64,000 nt of DNA. Source: Melieria omissa (taxonomy: Eukaryota > Arthropoda > Insecta > Diptera > Ulidiidae). Positions 23,822 through 35,062 of the stretch are shown one piece after another. The position numbers and the translations under genes are program-made. Under the pieces are notes generated by a model that was given only the letters and a program-made list of their open reading frames with translations, searched no databases and was not told where the DNA came from. Location: positions 36,539,264-36,603,263 of the forward strand of contig OZ020269.1 of assembly GCA_963971225.1 (NCBI GenBank). The letters are read 5' to 3'. Position 1 is the first letter of the stretch. Each line of letters opens with the position of its first letter.

Positions 23822-24882
23822 GTAACGGAGAGGGCTGGGTTGTGAACCGGCTTATTTTTTGGCTCTCACTTTTCACAGGATAAAGATATCCGTTGGAAAG
23901 GTGAACATAAAGCGCAAATTGGTTATTTTTTTTTTAAACAGGAACAAACGCGCAGGGGATGACCCCTATTAATGCGAAGCATTGCGTTGGTTCAGAAAGG
24001 ATATAAAGGTTAGGAGATAGGGTTATGAGTAAAGTGTTTATGGGCTCTTGCCTTGAACCCATCGAGATCATAAGAGTATGAAGGCAGATTACCGTTTTGA
24101 TTAAAATTTAACTCTCTACGTCATATTTTCTAAGGACGTGATTTTTCGCTTTTCCAAAAAAGTGGCTGGGTTGTGAACCATCTGGTCAATCCCAATTTAA
24201 GTCGGGAAATACGAAGTAAAACACCTATAATTTTTAAATAAGTTGAGAATTTATTTAATCAGGAGACCTCAAGAGGTGAAAAAAAGTTATAATGACGCCA
24301 CTTAGGCTAAAAACTTGCAATGAATGCAAGTGTTCAATTTTTTCATTTTCATCCTAATCGGTATCGCAATGTTTGCATGTGAAATACGAACGCGTTCTCA
24401 CATTGGCCCACTTCAAGTGATCTCACCGCAAATCGAGTAAAATTACATAAAATTATTTTATATTAATATATCCGGCGATATTTGACTGTGCATGTACAAA
24501 TGTAGTACGAAAAACAGCCCCCCAGCCCAACCACGATGCCAATTGGGAAACTTTTAAAATAACGACACTTCCAATCATATTTCAACATAAACAAATATTG
24601 GATCGTAAAATAGAATCAAAACCCTAAATAAACATGTATTACACTTACATTTATGGAATAAATTCATTCACTTGGATAGCACTTTAAAAAAAAGCAAATA
24701 AGTTTTCGCAATCGATTTTCAAACACGATGTCTGTAGCTGCCACAAGCAATACTTGTTTGTACTTCTGTGTAAACACAAAAGCAGTGTCATATCAAAAGA
24801 CAAACTTGACAGTTGAAAGATTGGCGATATGTCAATTAGGGAAAGAAAAAACGATAATGGTTCACAACCCAGCCCTTTTCCT
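23822..24882. mobile_element. Iteron element Q1 (non-autonomous DNA element)
   Basis: It is homologous throughout to Q2 (41740-42721). The left end reads GTAACGGAGAGGGCTGGG. The inner motif GGCTGGGTTGTGAACC recurs at 23842 and 24168 and, inverted, near 24860, with a worn copy near 24525. It lacks coding capacity. Two retroelement insertions interrupt it: a short poly(A) fragment at 23926-24076, and the LOA-like element that replaces its right terminus after GGTTCACAACCCAGCC. Confidence 0.65.
23926..24076 (-). mobile_element. Non-LTR 3' fragment inserted in Q1
   Basis: This sequence is absent from the matching place in Q2 (about 41860). It begins with a T-run (23926-23935), i.e. a poly(A) tail on the minus strand, and matches the fragment at 11030-11281 in reverse orientation. 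Only about 150 bp of the 3' end was inserted. Confidence 0.65.
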
Positions 24883-24986
24883 TTTCCTTTTTTGTTTTTT
24901 TTTTTGTTTTCCTTTGTCGGAACGATCTAGCAAGCGCAGCACTCAGACAATTATACGTCCATTGTACTACTACTTGTTGTTCCCTG

Positions 24987-25718
24987 TTAATATGCTGTAA
25001 ATCTACCCGATTTCCGAAGAAACCTTGATAGATCCTGGGGTGCCAAGGAGCCAAGGTGGTCGCTTCTTAGCACATCAGTGCCAAACGTCTCAAACCTGAT
25101 ACGAGCGAACGCGGGGCAGAGACACAGGAAGTGTTCCGCCGTCTCAACGTCCTCCCCACAGGCAGGACATAGGGCACTGTCAGATATGCCTACCATTTCC
25201 ATGTGCTTCGCCCATAGGAAATGGCCCGTCATTAACCCGACCATCTGCCCGCAGTCTCTTCCGCCTAGTGACAAAAGAAACTGTGAGCATTTGTCGGATA
25301 TGGCGGGAAGCATAAGTTTCGTCCACCTGCAGCCGCTCTCAGCCTGCCATGCTCGCTCCTGGGTCATAGTGACCCATTCGTTAACTGTGGCTTTGATGGC
25401 TGCAGATGGGAGTGGCAGAACAGGCTCAGGGCCGACAAAATCAGCCTCAGAGCCCATTCTAGCTAGGGAATCCGAGGTCTCGTTACCCACAATTCCTGCG
25501 TGTCCCGGGACCCAGGTGAGCATCAGGCTATTGTATTTTCCAACATAATTAAGCCTGGATTTGCAGGACCTGACTAGCATAGAGGTGGTTGGAGGGCTGT
25601 CCAAGGCCATAAGCGCAGCTTTGCTGTCGCTACAGACACAGATAGACCTGCCTTTCCACTTACTCTCTACGACAAAGTTCATCGCCTCAAGTATCGCATG
25701 CACCTCCGCCTGAAACAC
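24987..25718 (-). pseudogene. RNase H and CCHC tail of LOA/I-like element
   Basis: This continues the preceding frame after the frameshift. Residues A-E-V-H-A-I-L-E-A-M, C-S-D-S-K-A-A-L and W-V-P-G-H-A-G-I-V-G-N-E-T-S-D are the E, D and H-containing motifs of RNase H (the first D is in the upstream frame, F-T-D-G-S). Near the C-terminus is C-P-A-C-x8-H-F-L-C-L-C-P-A-F, a CCHC-type motif also present in the fragments at 18695-18886 and 31890-32160. The frame is open to a natural stop, so the element is young apart from truncation and the single break. Confidence 0.82.
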
Positions 25719-25732
25719 AGATGCGTGCGAGC

Positions 25733-26885
25733 CTAGGACCTTTGTCCTAGGCTACGTCTAGTCCCCGTGGATTCCACGAAGACCCCAGAGCCAGAACCAT
25801 CTTCCGTTCTGGAGCCGTCCGTGAATATACGGAAGCAGTGTTTACCGGGCTCATCCTCAGGATACAACCAAGAGTGAGCCTCAGGCAGCAACACCATGTA
25901 CCGCTTTTTTAGTATGACAGTTGTAGGCATGGAGTCGAGGGGCATGGACATGACTGTGAGGTCTATGTCAGTGCCAGCACAATTATCCAGTGCCGGACAA
26001 GCGCCATACCACTGGCCACTGTGTTTTAGTCTTCGGATGGCCTTTAGGGCCTCTCCTTGGATGAAAACATCAAGTGGAGGAAGGCTCACCAGAGCATCTA
26101 GCGATGGGCCAGAAGTAGTTGGAAAGGCTCCAGTACAACATATGGCCACAGTGCGCTGCAGTCTGGACAAGGTTCTCTTGACCCCTGCAAGAGAGAGTCT
26201 GCTCATCCAGACTACCGATGCGTAGGAGATGATGGGTCTTATCATAGCTTTGTAGATCCAGAGGATCTTGCTAGGGGAAAGACCCCACGTTTTCCCAAAT
26301 ACACCTCTGCATTGCCAGAAAGCCGACAGTGCTTTCGATGTCTTTAGTTCTACGTGAGATTTCCAAAGGAGTTTATCATCTAGGATGATATATATATATT
26401 TAAGATATTTAATCTCCTTGGATAGCTGGATAGTGACCCCCTTGAGTGTGGGCAGAACGACTCTATCAAGCTTCCTCCTCCTGGTAAAGAGAACCATACC
26501 AGTTTTGGCGGGATTAGCAGATAGCCCGTTCGCATTACACCAGGTGTCAATCATATCCAGAGTTTTCTGCACCTTTCTGCAGATGTGCATAAGGGAGGGG
26601 CCGGTTACGAGACAGGCCACATCGTCCGCGTATGCTTGTGCGTAGACTCCAGAGTCATTCAGAGTGATGAGCAGGGGATCAATCACCATGCACCAGAGCA
26701 ATGGAGACAGCACCCCACCTTGAGGGCAGCATCTATTTACACCGGATGACACCAGTAGATCGTCCTCTGCCCGCACCGTCATGATTCTTTGGGCTAGCAT
26801 TGAACGTACCCAATTTACCAAAGCCCGGTCTACGCCGTGTCGGCTAGCAGCGTTACACATACTGTCAAAAGTCGCATCGCCCTTT
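25733..26885 (-). pseudogene. Reverse transcriptase part of LOA/I-like element
   Basis: The open frame contains the RT palm signature A-Y-A-D-D-V-A, preceded by P-Q-G-G-V-L-S-P-L-L-W and followed by thumb-like text K-Y-L-K...L-D-D-K-L-L-W-K-S-H-V and I-L-W-I-Y-K-A-M-I-R-P-I-I-S-Y. The start of the RNase H domain, F-T-D-G-S-R-T-E-D-G-S-G-S-G-V, closes the frame. The first 20 or so residues of the open frame are unrelated flank. A 13-14-bp extra segment at about 25733-25748, making the palindrome CCTAGGAC...GTCCTAGG, shifts the frame and creates the stop. Before that break it would copy element RNA at the target site. Confidence 0.85.
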
Positions 26886-28334
26886 TCCTTACTTATTTCA
26901 AATAAACCTGGTTTGACAATTTGCAATACTCTAAATGAAGAAACAACCATTCGCTAATTAACAGCTCACACTTGACTTAAACGTATAAATATGCCATTCG
27001 GAATAACGCAAATAATGCGTTAGAAAGCGCTCTATGGATGCCGTGAACCACTGTGGAGGACGGAAGGTTAAACACCCTTTACAGATCTCAGATATGCCGA
27101 AAGTAAATAAGTAGATAGGACCGAGTGTTCCATTATCAAATTCGTTTACTGGCAAAACAAGTTGGAGCTTCGAACGATATAAAGTAAATAAACTGAATAA
27201 GAGGGGGAAATGTCGCACTTCTTGTGGACCTACCTTCCAACAATCGAAGCTAGCTCTCAGAAGTGTAACACTGCAGAATGTGTAGCTGCTGAATAAAACA
27301 AACCAGATGTAATGGAAGTTTATTTATGGACATAAAAGTGCCGCCTGATTTTAAAAGGTTCACCAAGGTCAAAACTAGTAAAGAACTAAGACTAAATTGA
27401 CTGTGAAGTGTCCTATCGTCTAGATCCCCTACATTATCGAAAAAAAAGTTGCCCAAGTGAGTCCTGTTTCTCTTAGACAGTGGAGAAATTTGCAGAAATC
27501 ATAAGAAAACAGCTTCAACCTTTCACGTGGTTACATGTCAGACAGTGACCTGGCACAATGCCAATCATGGTTCGCACTGCGCACTGCTACCTAAACTTGC
27601 TATTTTATATTTGCTATGTATGTACTTCCTATAAATGCTTCAAAACAATTGTGCAGCCGGATCTTTATGGAAACGTAGTAAGGTTAAGTGTAAAACATAC
27701 ATGTATGATAAAAAAGCGTAAGCTGATATTAAAGCGCCACTTACCGTATGCTGCTGCACCAGATGTTCTTCAGTACAAGTCTTAAATTGCAAAGTTGCCG
27801 CGCATTACCCCGTCACTGACTGATTTACACACCTGTTCACTCAATTTCTCACCAGCGCAGCAACTTCAAAGGAGCCTTTGCAATTGTCAGCGTTTAAAGT
27901 CTGCAATAACCATCGCGGCACGCAGCACTCGCGATTGACTGTTCCGCCGTGCTACGTAACTAACACCGGCTATGTTTCGATATTGAATTCGCGTTCTGCA
28001 GCACGTTGGACGGACAGGCGAAACTCTGCATGAACGATCAACTGCAAGCGGACAAGCGGGGTTTTCATTTAGAAAAAAGCATTTGACTTTAGATATTACT
28101 ATGCGCGCTAAGGAGCTGTGTGCAATCAGTCAATCAGCACACAATTCTTTTAACGCGCAAACTTCCAAGTGCTCGTCAGTGTTCAATTGTCGCGCAGCAT
28201 GAAATGATTTGCAGACTTTGTTTCCGCAACTGATAGTGTAACGATTGATATCAGCCGCCTGTTGTTGATGTTGCCGCAGTTTGAGACGAATTCGTTTCAT
28301 TGGCATGCAGGAAGTTAAGCTAACTATATAGTAA
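26886..28334. other. Unannotated stretch, possible minus-strand splice donor
   Basis: No gene or transposon is recognised. From about 27800 the sequence becomes richer in GC and CpG. On the minus strand the text around 27731-27745 reads TACGGTAAGTGG, a good splice-donor consensus, but no convincing exon frame accompanies it. Confidence 0.35.
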
Positions 28335-28592
28335 ATATATCTGTGGTCAAAAGCAATAACCGCTTAAGTCGACTTAAGAAGAAATTGAGTTATGGATGCC
28401 ACCACGTTCCCTTGACTGTGCTCTACGTTTGTGTAAAATCGGGGAGTTTGTAACTTTAAAATAAAAGAAATTATTAATAAAAACTATTCGCATTCCCATA
28501 ACGAACACACTACGCGCTAAAACTTTAAAGCGAGATTGCTCGAAACAGTAATTTTCGACTTAGGCGGTTATTGCTTTTGACCACAGATATAT
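28335..28592. mobile_element. Short MITE with 37-bp inverted ends, 258 bp
   Basis: The left arm 28335-28371 begins ATATATCTGTGGTCAAAAGC. The right arm 28556-28592 is its reverse complement with a single mismatch. Just inside the left arm is the 16-bp palindrome CTTAAGTCGACTTAAG (28363-28378). There is no coding capacity. The target duplication cannot be set because the ends are AT repeats, so the superfamily is undecided. Confidence 0.7.
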
Positions 28593-30834
28593 GAACACTA
28601 TGCATGAATGAGTAAGAAAGTACCTAAAACAATGATGATGTTTGTGACTTGGAGCTTGCTGCTGGTTGTTGGATTTTGGAAATTATTTCGGCAATAACGA
28701 CAAGATTATTCACTTAGTTATTTTTTCAGACACTTCCATATTTCTATAGCAAAAATCTAACAAAACCAGACCGAATACCATAGAATCAGCTGTTTCCCCA
28801 TCTCGCAAAGTAATAACAAATAATGATTCAATTGAATGCAAGTTTATATTTGCCAACAGTTTTGTCAATAAATTATTTGCTTCGTAGCCGCCGTCTCGCC
28901 ACCCAGCTCCTGCCCTCACATCTGCCATTTGATGATCAGTAATTTTCAATGCGATGTCGAGAGAGCGCAGAAATAGCTAGATGAGAGTTGGAGAGCAAGA
29001 TAATGAACGACAGAGATGGAAGACGTCTTTCACTGTGAGCCGAACGTGGTCGGAAAGATAAAACTAGTCTTAAGTATTGTCGCGCTAAATTCCCAACTTG
29101 GCAAATTCCCAACCCGCAAGCTCAGGCCGCCTGAAATTGGCAAGCGCACACGTAAGATCAGTAGCCAGCGCAAATATAACCAACGCGAGAGGCTTCAACG
29201 AAACGAAGTGGAATGAACAACTAAAACAAACAAAAATGTTATAAAAAATACAAGACTGCATGAACAGTGTTTTATGCAAAACACACGCGTAGCGCAGCCC
29301 GAAAGGCAGTTAGAATCTGATCCGCGCCCGAAGCAAAATTCACTAGCTGGCTGGCGAACAGACAATCAGTAAGAAGAAACAAAAAAAATACCAATAAATG
29401 AACAAATTTATGCATATGCGAGTATTCATTCTTCATAAACACCGAATCGCCATCAATGTTTAGCAGCAACAGCACAAAAGCAACAGCACAAGAAACATCA
29501 GAGCACGTTTAAAGCGTCGAAACGAGTTTTACGCGTCACAACGATACGATGCACTTGTGTGTACCTACTAGGTATCTTTTAGTTAAAGGTAAAAAGCAAC
29601 AGAGCGACAACAGAGCGGAGTAAAATTAACTGCGTCAGCACGTTTCGAATGTGTAGCGCGCGGGCTGCCGGCGGTGTAATAGCGCAACAGGGCAGCAAGT
29701 TGCCAACGCTCGATCGATGGCCAACATTCGAGCGCTTGCGGCCGCTTTCGCTTTTCTGCATCTAAGTCCAACCTTGCCTAAAAGTAAGCGTCCAAAGGGG
29801 CAGCACTGGCGCACTTGTCCACGCCCGTACTTGTGTAGGGTGCCTACGCAGGCGCTCCTTGCCACTGCAATCTACCTCACAGCAACTACACGATCCTCGA
29901 TTGTTGGCGATTCGTAGTTACGTAGTTGAGTTACGATTCGTAGGCGAGCGTTTACTAGCCAAATACTCGCGCGTTACACGATGCGGTTTGCACTTTTATC
30001 GTGCAATCGGCACTTTTGTTAATTACTTTAATTTCTTACACTTTTCATTTCTCACTCTTCGCAATGACAGTGGCCGTAGTCAAAAGTGAAAATGATAACA
30101 GCTAGTTGACAATTTTCATTTGAGTTCATTTTCCTTTGCTTCACTTTGTTTCGTTACGTTTCAGTTTAGTGTCTGGTCTTCATCATTCATTTTTTGATGT
30201 TGGTTTTTATGGCTTTAATTAAGACAATCAAACCCCAAACACACTCACAGCAGCACACACTTTTATACACAGCCACGCACAGACACACCGACACAGCGGC
30301 AGGCACACAGCGCAGATAATATTGGCCGTGTGGACCACAGCCAGCCGAGCAATCAATCCTACGAGCAACGGTCAGTCGCCACATATGGTTTTTGCGTTTC
30401 AATTCGCGAATTTGCTCGAGCTGTATCTGCAAGATGCTTATTAACTGGAGAGCTGACCATAGCTTAGCAAACTGTCGACGTTCGGCATTCAGCGTTTATT
30501 CGCAGACCGATTTCGTACAATAGCATCGGAAATTCAAATGAACGAAATGCATAGGTTAGGCGACCCCAACTAGCTGTGGCATGCTGTCAAATCCGCATGA
30601 AGCCGACTCGACGGCGCTCACTTTGCTCTAAAGTTAGCTGCGCACACGGGACGAACGACACAATGGCGTTGGGCACGCAGTGGATACGCACCTCAAATCA
30701 CTTCGCACTTGCTGCGCCGCACTTTCAAAGCAGTTTCTTTTTTCGGGCGAAGAAAAGCGTATAAATATTTATTTAAAATGAAACACGACGCAGCCGAGCC
30801 AAAAGAACGTCTATACGCGCTGTACACAATCAGG

Positions 30835-30870
30835 ACGTTCGACGCTTCCAATACGACTAACTCGACTGAT
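30835..30870 (-). promoter_or_regulatory. Weak candidate initiator plus DPE-like site
   Basis: On the minus strand the text TCAGTCGAGTTAG gives an initiator (TCAGTC, start at about 30867). At +28 to +33 is GAACGT, matching five of six positions of the fly DPE consensus RGWYVT. GAGA-type tracts (31019-31056) lie about 155-190 bp upstream. There is no TATA box on that strand. This is suggestive only. Confidence 0.25.
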
Positions 30871-31018
30871 CGTTTGCTTCGCGATCACCGCGTTGGCACT
30901 GCGGCGCTCAAGTGTGCATTTTGAGTATCTGTGTATGCACGTTGGATTTGGCTTGGCAGCGACGGCAACGGCCTGGCCGAACTCCAGCTGCGGCTCCACC
31001 ACTACACATGCGCACCAC

Positions 31019-31056
31019 ACGCTCTCTCTCTCTGGCACTCTCGCTATCTCTCCCTT
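31019..31056. repeat. CT/GA tract (GAGA-type)
   Basis: The runs CTCTCTCTCTCT and CTCTCGCTATCTCTC contain several GAGAG motifs on the minus strand. It could be a simple repeat or a GAGA-factor binding tract. Confidence 0.5.
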
Positions 31057-31889
31057 CTATGTCGCTGGAAATGTCTGTGTGGCTCAGACCGGACCGAGCT
31101 CAGAAAGAAATATATTTATCCACCGTCGATACACAGGTATGTGTATCTGTTGCGGCTGTGTCTACAGGTGCTCTAGCCAGTATAGTGCGAGATCGCCTCT
31201 TTCCAGCCAGAAACAGGTTAAATTCTCCAACACTTCGAGTTATTATGTTTTCAACCAGATATGTAGGTTCCATTCCCGGGGTTCTCTCCACTAGCAGCTC
31301 GCTCGCATCCGAACAGCGATATTCCGCTATACATGCGTGTGTGTATCTGTGTAACGTTGAGCAAAGGTATTGGTTTGGTGTAGTTGTGGGCATGCGTCAT
31401 TTTCATTTCTTGAAGCACTTTAGCACTTAGCCCCGACCGCCGCTACCCCCCAGAACACTTTGTTTACGTCGCTGCCGTCCGCTTTTCCACAAAGCGATTC
31501 CATGCATTTTCGTATTTGCAGTAGTGTACCTGAGCACTTGCGTGTACTGGCGCTTGAGTTGCTTCTTCAATCTGCCAGATAAGATAAACTGCACTCGGCT
31601 GATTTCGAACGCCAACAGAAAAGAATCGAGTAAAACGATAATGGCTATAATGATTTTTGCGCAAGTTACTTAATCCCTCCCGAGTGAATTGCATCAATTC
31701 GAATGACGCTTTGGCAGCAATGTCAATCCTCCAAACAAGAAATCAGATGTTGTGGAACATGTTGCATCTATGCGCACAGACATCACGCAACTGCAGGCGT
31801 ATTGGGTATATTTGACTGCAAACCTTAGTTGGGTCTTTTTATTGTTTACAATGCAAACTAAATTTTCTATATTTGTCACAATGACACGC

Positions 31890-32220
31890 TTAAATTTAAG
31901 AAGGAACGATTTTCGCCGGATCGTCGAACTACTAACAGGACACAATCTTTGGGGTCAACATATGACCAAAATGGGCATCATCGAGATCCAACTGTCGCAT
32001 CTTGTCTGGGAGGTAGACAGCACAGAGCATTTTCTCTGTGCATGTCCCGCCTTCGTTAGAACAAGATTGCGCATTTTGGGTTCTCATGTTTTGAGGATGG
32101 ACGAGATCCATTCTCTCACCCTGTGCGATTCATTCATCGATTCATCTCCTCTCGAGTCTTAAGCACAATGGGCTATCAAGCCTGAGTGCTTGAGAAATTG
32201 GACTCTCTAAGGTTCACTTT
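31890..32220 (+). mobile_element. LOA/I-like non-LTR C-terminal fragment
   Basis: The plus frame reads L-T-G-H-N-L-W-G-Q-H-M-T-K-M-G-I then S-T-E-H-F-L-C-A-C-P-A-F-V-R-T-R-L, aligned with L-M-T-G-H-F-L-W-A-K-H-M-E-M-V-G-I and E-H-F-L-C-L-C-P-A-F-A-R of the element at 24987-25718. The first cysteine pair of the CCHC motif is mutated. A short UTR with ACAATGGGC...TGAGTGC follows the stop at about 32162. RT and most of RNase H are absent. Confidence 0.68.
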
Positions 32221-32876
32221 TTCGGCTCGCCTCATATCCATTCCATTCCATCTAGATACTTTTCGAAAATTTTAAAAATTGCACCTATTATTACCACCCA
32301 TAATAAATAAATATCATAAATAAAATTTTTAACTAAATTTCTTACAAAACTACAATATAGTTTTACCAAAAACTTTACCTGATAACTAAAGTTTTACGTC
32401 ATTAGTAATTACCGAAACTAAGTTTTAAATTACAAAAAAAACTGCCCAGATCATTAGATAAATCAATAGAAAGATGATCATTTGTATGTCAAACAAGCTG
32501 TTGAAAACGTTCATCTGTTGCAAAATAGTGTATTCCAGAAAGAAGCGCACTTATTTAACACTGCTGCTCATGACACGCCAACGGCAGCAAGACTGTCTTC
32601 AAAACAGACAATGTGAATGATCTCTGCCAGCTCCGAAAACTGTGCTAGCAGCTTAGATTTGTAAAACGTGATAACGAAACTCGCAGCGACCAGTTAATAT
32701 AATAATAAAACGACTTCTATTGAAAATACTGAGAACAATCATTGATGTACCTTGTCACGCATATAAGAACACCAGAGTGGAAACAATAAACGCAGCAATG
32801 ATTGATGCTGGTATATGCAACGACTTCTTCATACGAACTATAAACTACGAAAACCCAAGAGACCCACGGACCATCT
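32221..32876. other. Unannotated AT-rich stretch
   Basis: No gene or element end is seen. Short frames only. Confidence 0.4.
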
Positions 32877-32880
32877 TTAA

Positions 32881-33872
32881 CCCATTGCTGCCTAATGGGT
32901 AAAAATTTACCCATGAAAATTGACTTTTTAAAAAATCACAGAAAAGTTCGTGTTAAAGATATCTCAAATTCATTGATAGGGATGGTTGGGTTAACCCATT
33001 GCTGCCCAATGGGTAAAATTTTACCCATGAAAATTGATTTTTTTTTTAAATCACAAAAAAGTCAATGTTTGAGATCTCTCAAAACCATTGATAGGGATAG
33101 TTAGGGTAAAGATGAAACTACGTTAACCTAGTGAAGGTCACCCTAAAATTTCGGCATCTAGCTAGAGTTACCAGACTTCAAATATCGTGAATTTTTCGAA
33201 GGTCGAAAATGTGGCGAAACGTAGTGGCCTTAGAACTTAACAAAAATCTGCCTCCTAACTCACCTGTAAAAAATACAACTTTCGTTCACATGTTTAGCTG
33301 ATCACTTCACAAAGTATGGAAAAAAGTTACTATTGCTGCGTAATGGGTACAAAATACCTAATGAATATCTCAGCAACGTGCAGAGATATAAAGCTGAAAT
33401 TTTGTTTCTGATCATTTTGGGTCACTTTTAGGTCGTGTATGAAATTTTATCAAAACCGTATGGGCGGAACTGGTACCGGGCAGCAATGGGTTAAAGATGG
33501 AACTACCTTAGTCTAGTGGAGGTTACCCTAAAATTCCGCCATCTGCTAGAGTTACCAGACTCCAAAAATTGTGAATTTTCCGGAGGTGTAAAATGTGGCG
33601 GAACGTAGTGGCCTTAGAACTTCACAAAAATCTGCCTCCTAACTCACCTGTAAACAATACATCTTTTGTTCACGTGTTTAACTCATCACTTTAAAAAGTA
33701 TGGAAAAAAGCTACTATTGCTGCCTAATAGGTACAAAATACCCAATGAATATCTCAGCAACGTGCAGAGATAAAAAGCTGAAATTGTTTCTGATCATTTT
33801 GGGTCAATTCCAGGTCGTGTATGAAATTTTATCACAATCGTATGGGCGGAACTGGTACCCGGCTTTAATGGG
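32881..33872. mobile_element. TTAA MITE P5 (outer copy)
   Basis: TTAA at 32877-32880 and 33873-33876 flanks ends CCCATTGCTGCCTAATGGGT (left) and CCCATTAAAGCCGGGTACC (right, reverse-complemented; the end is slightly worn). Net length without the inner copy is about 492 bp. It is interrupted at 32990 by another copy of the same family. No ORF is present. The inner text (AGTGGAGGTTACCCTAAAATT, ATCTCAGCAACGTGCAGAG) is shared by both copies. Confidence 0.85.
32995..33490. mobile_element. TTAA MITE P6, inserted in a copy of its own family
   Basis: The 496-bp copy has ends CCCATTGCTGCCCAATGGG and ...CGGGCAGCAATGGG. It is flanked by TTAA at 32991-32994 and 33491-33494. The site occupied in P5 corresponds to GGGTAAAGATG in P6 itself (about 33101-33111). 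P5 therefore had a TTAA there, created by a small difference, and P6 inserted into it. Confidence 0.87.
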
Positions 33873-33876
33873 TTAA

Positions 33877-34129
33877 CGCCTAAACTTATTTTTATAGACC
33901 ACATTTATGGTGTTGGCTTATGGGATTAAAGACCACCAGACTACTGGCAGAACCTATTGGAAAACATGCAATAAATTATAATAAGCTTTCAAATAGTTTA
34001 CGTTCGGAGAACTATAACCAAGTGTTAAGCCATGAGACCCATTAAATCATATGTTTTTTATAGCACCTTAACCCATTAACCCGTTAGACGTTTGTTAACA
34101 ACAAAAACTTATTGTGTTCCATTTTGGCG
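33877..34129. other. Unannotated spacer
   Basis: About 250 bp of AT-rich sequence. TTAACCCATTAACCCG at about 34069 resembles TTAA-element ends but no partner end was found. Confidence 0.35.
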
Positions 34130-34440
34130 TATGTAGAAGCATGGACATTGACGCTAAACGACAAAGTAGCCCTTGAAGTTTTCAAGAGGAAGATACTTCG
34201 CAAAATCGTTGGCTCTTCGGCTCCAACAGTGAGCTGTATAGAGACATGGACGTAGCACAGCAAATTAACATCAGCTGGCTTGGCCATGACTTCCGTAAGA
34301 ACGATGATATCCGGCGGGAAATATGTTCGATGCAATAGTTGAAGGTCGAGGGCAAAGAGGGAGGCCCTGTCTCCGGCCTTTGGTGTGAAAACTGGAGAAG
34401 GCGCCGAAAGCGGAGGCGTTTGGAGAGAACGCTGGCAAAA
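34130..34440 (+). mobile_element. RTE-type non-LTR C-terminal fragment
   Basis: Different forward frames give F-K-R-K-I-L-R-K-I-V-G, E-L-Y-R-D-M-D-V-A-Q-Q-I-N-I and W-L-G-H, then R-G-R-P-C-L in outline. The same phrases occur in the RTE copies at 60773-61390 (F-E-R-K-V-L-R-K-I-F-G, E-L-Y-K-D-M-D-V-A-Q-R-I-N-I, R-W-L-G-H-V). Frameshifts and stops break it. It is a relic of the 3' coding end. Confidence 0.68.
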
Positions 34441-34524
34441 AATTTCGACTGAATATTTAAAACACGTGAAGGGCTACACCAAGTAATAATTATGGGTCAC
34501 AAAATTTTAGATAACAATAAGGTA

Positions 34525-35062
34525 CTACTGTGTACTGTAAAATAAGGTGACATTTGAATTTAAACTGCGCGCGTCGAAGGATTTGGAGAATAATTTTTAG
34601 TCAACAGTCAACAAGGAATATTATTTGAACGTTATGCGTCGTTTGCATAACGCTATCCGCCTAAAAAGGCTGGAATTGTGGAAAGACAATTCTTGGTTTT
34701 TACACCACGATAATGCACCATCCCATACTGCACTCGTAATTCGTGATCATTTCGCCAAAAACCCATATCGTTCCGCAACCACCGTATTTACCTGATCTGG
34801 CGCCGTGCGACTTCTGGCTGTTCAGCAAGCTCAAAAGACCGCTCCGGGGACATTGTTTTGATACAATAGAGGAGATTGAAGAAGCAGCGAAGACGGAACT
34901 GAAGGCCATCCCGGAAAGTGACTACAATCAGTGTTTCGAAGATTGGAAAATCCGTTGGCATAAGTGCATTGCATCGGGAGGGGATTACTTTGAAGGGGAT
35001 GAAATTGATTTGGAAGAATAAATAAAGAATTTTCAAAATATGTATAAATAAAAATACAATGT
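34525..35062 (+). mobile_element. Mariner C, copy 1 (internally deleted)
   Basis: It begins after TA (34523-34524) with CTACTGTGTACTGTAAAATA and runs through a 5' UTR (AACTGCGCGCGTCGAAGG) directly into the C-terminal third of a mariner transposase. The frame around 34630-35021 includes H-H-D-N-A-P-S-H-T and P-D-L-A-P-C-D-F-W-L-F, then W-H-K-C-I-A-S-G-G-D-Y-F. A one-base change near 34760 (ACCCATATC against ACTTAACCCATATC in copy 3) disrupts the frame. The right terminal repeat is lost after ACAATGT. Confidence 0.78.

Larger units (their letters stand above)
24883..26885 (-). mobile_element. 5'-truncated LOA/I-like non-LTR retrotransposon
   Basis: Read on the minus strand it carries most of a reverse transcriptase, an RNase H domain, a terminal CCHC motif, a short 3' UTR and an A-rich tail (plus-strand T-run near 24885-24915). 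The 5' part (endonuclease and early RT) is missing: RT homology starts abruptly at about 26885. An RT plus RNase H plus CCHC tail fits the I/LOA group of clades. It sits at the right edge of Q1. Confidence 0.85.
28593..31889. other. GC- and CpG-richer stretch without a recognised gene
   Basis: The base composition differs from the AT-rich transposon blocks on either side and no repeat is shared with the rest of the window, so it may be unique host DNA. It includes a CA-rich tract at about 30238-30318, CT runs at 31019-31056 and many chance open frames on both strands. None has a recognisable domain. A promoter or 5' noncoding exon is possible. Confidence 0.35.

Noticed and set aside
30893..31430. 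Overlapping plus-strand frames of 81-172 codons in the GC-richer block
   Set aside because: Three frames are open at once on one strand and another on the opposite strand, composition is biased and no domain is seen, which is typical of CpG-rich noncoding DNA.
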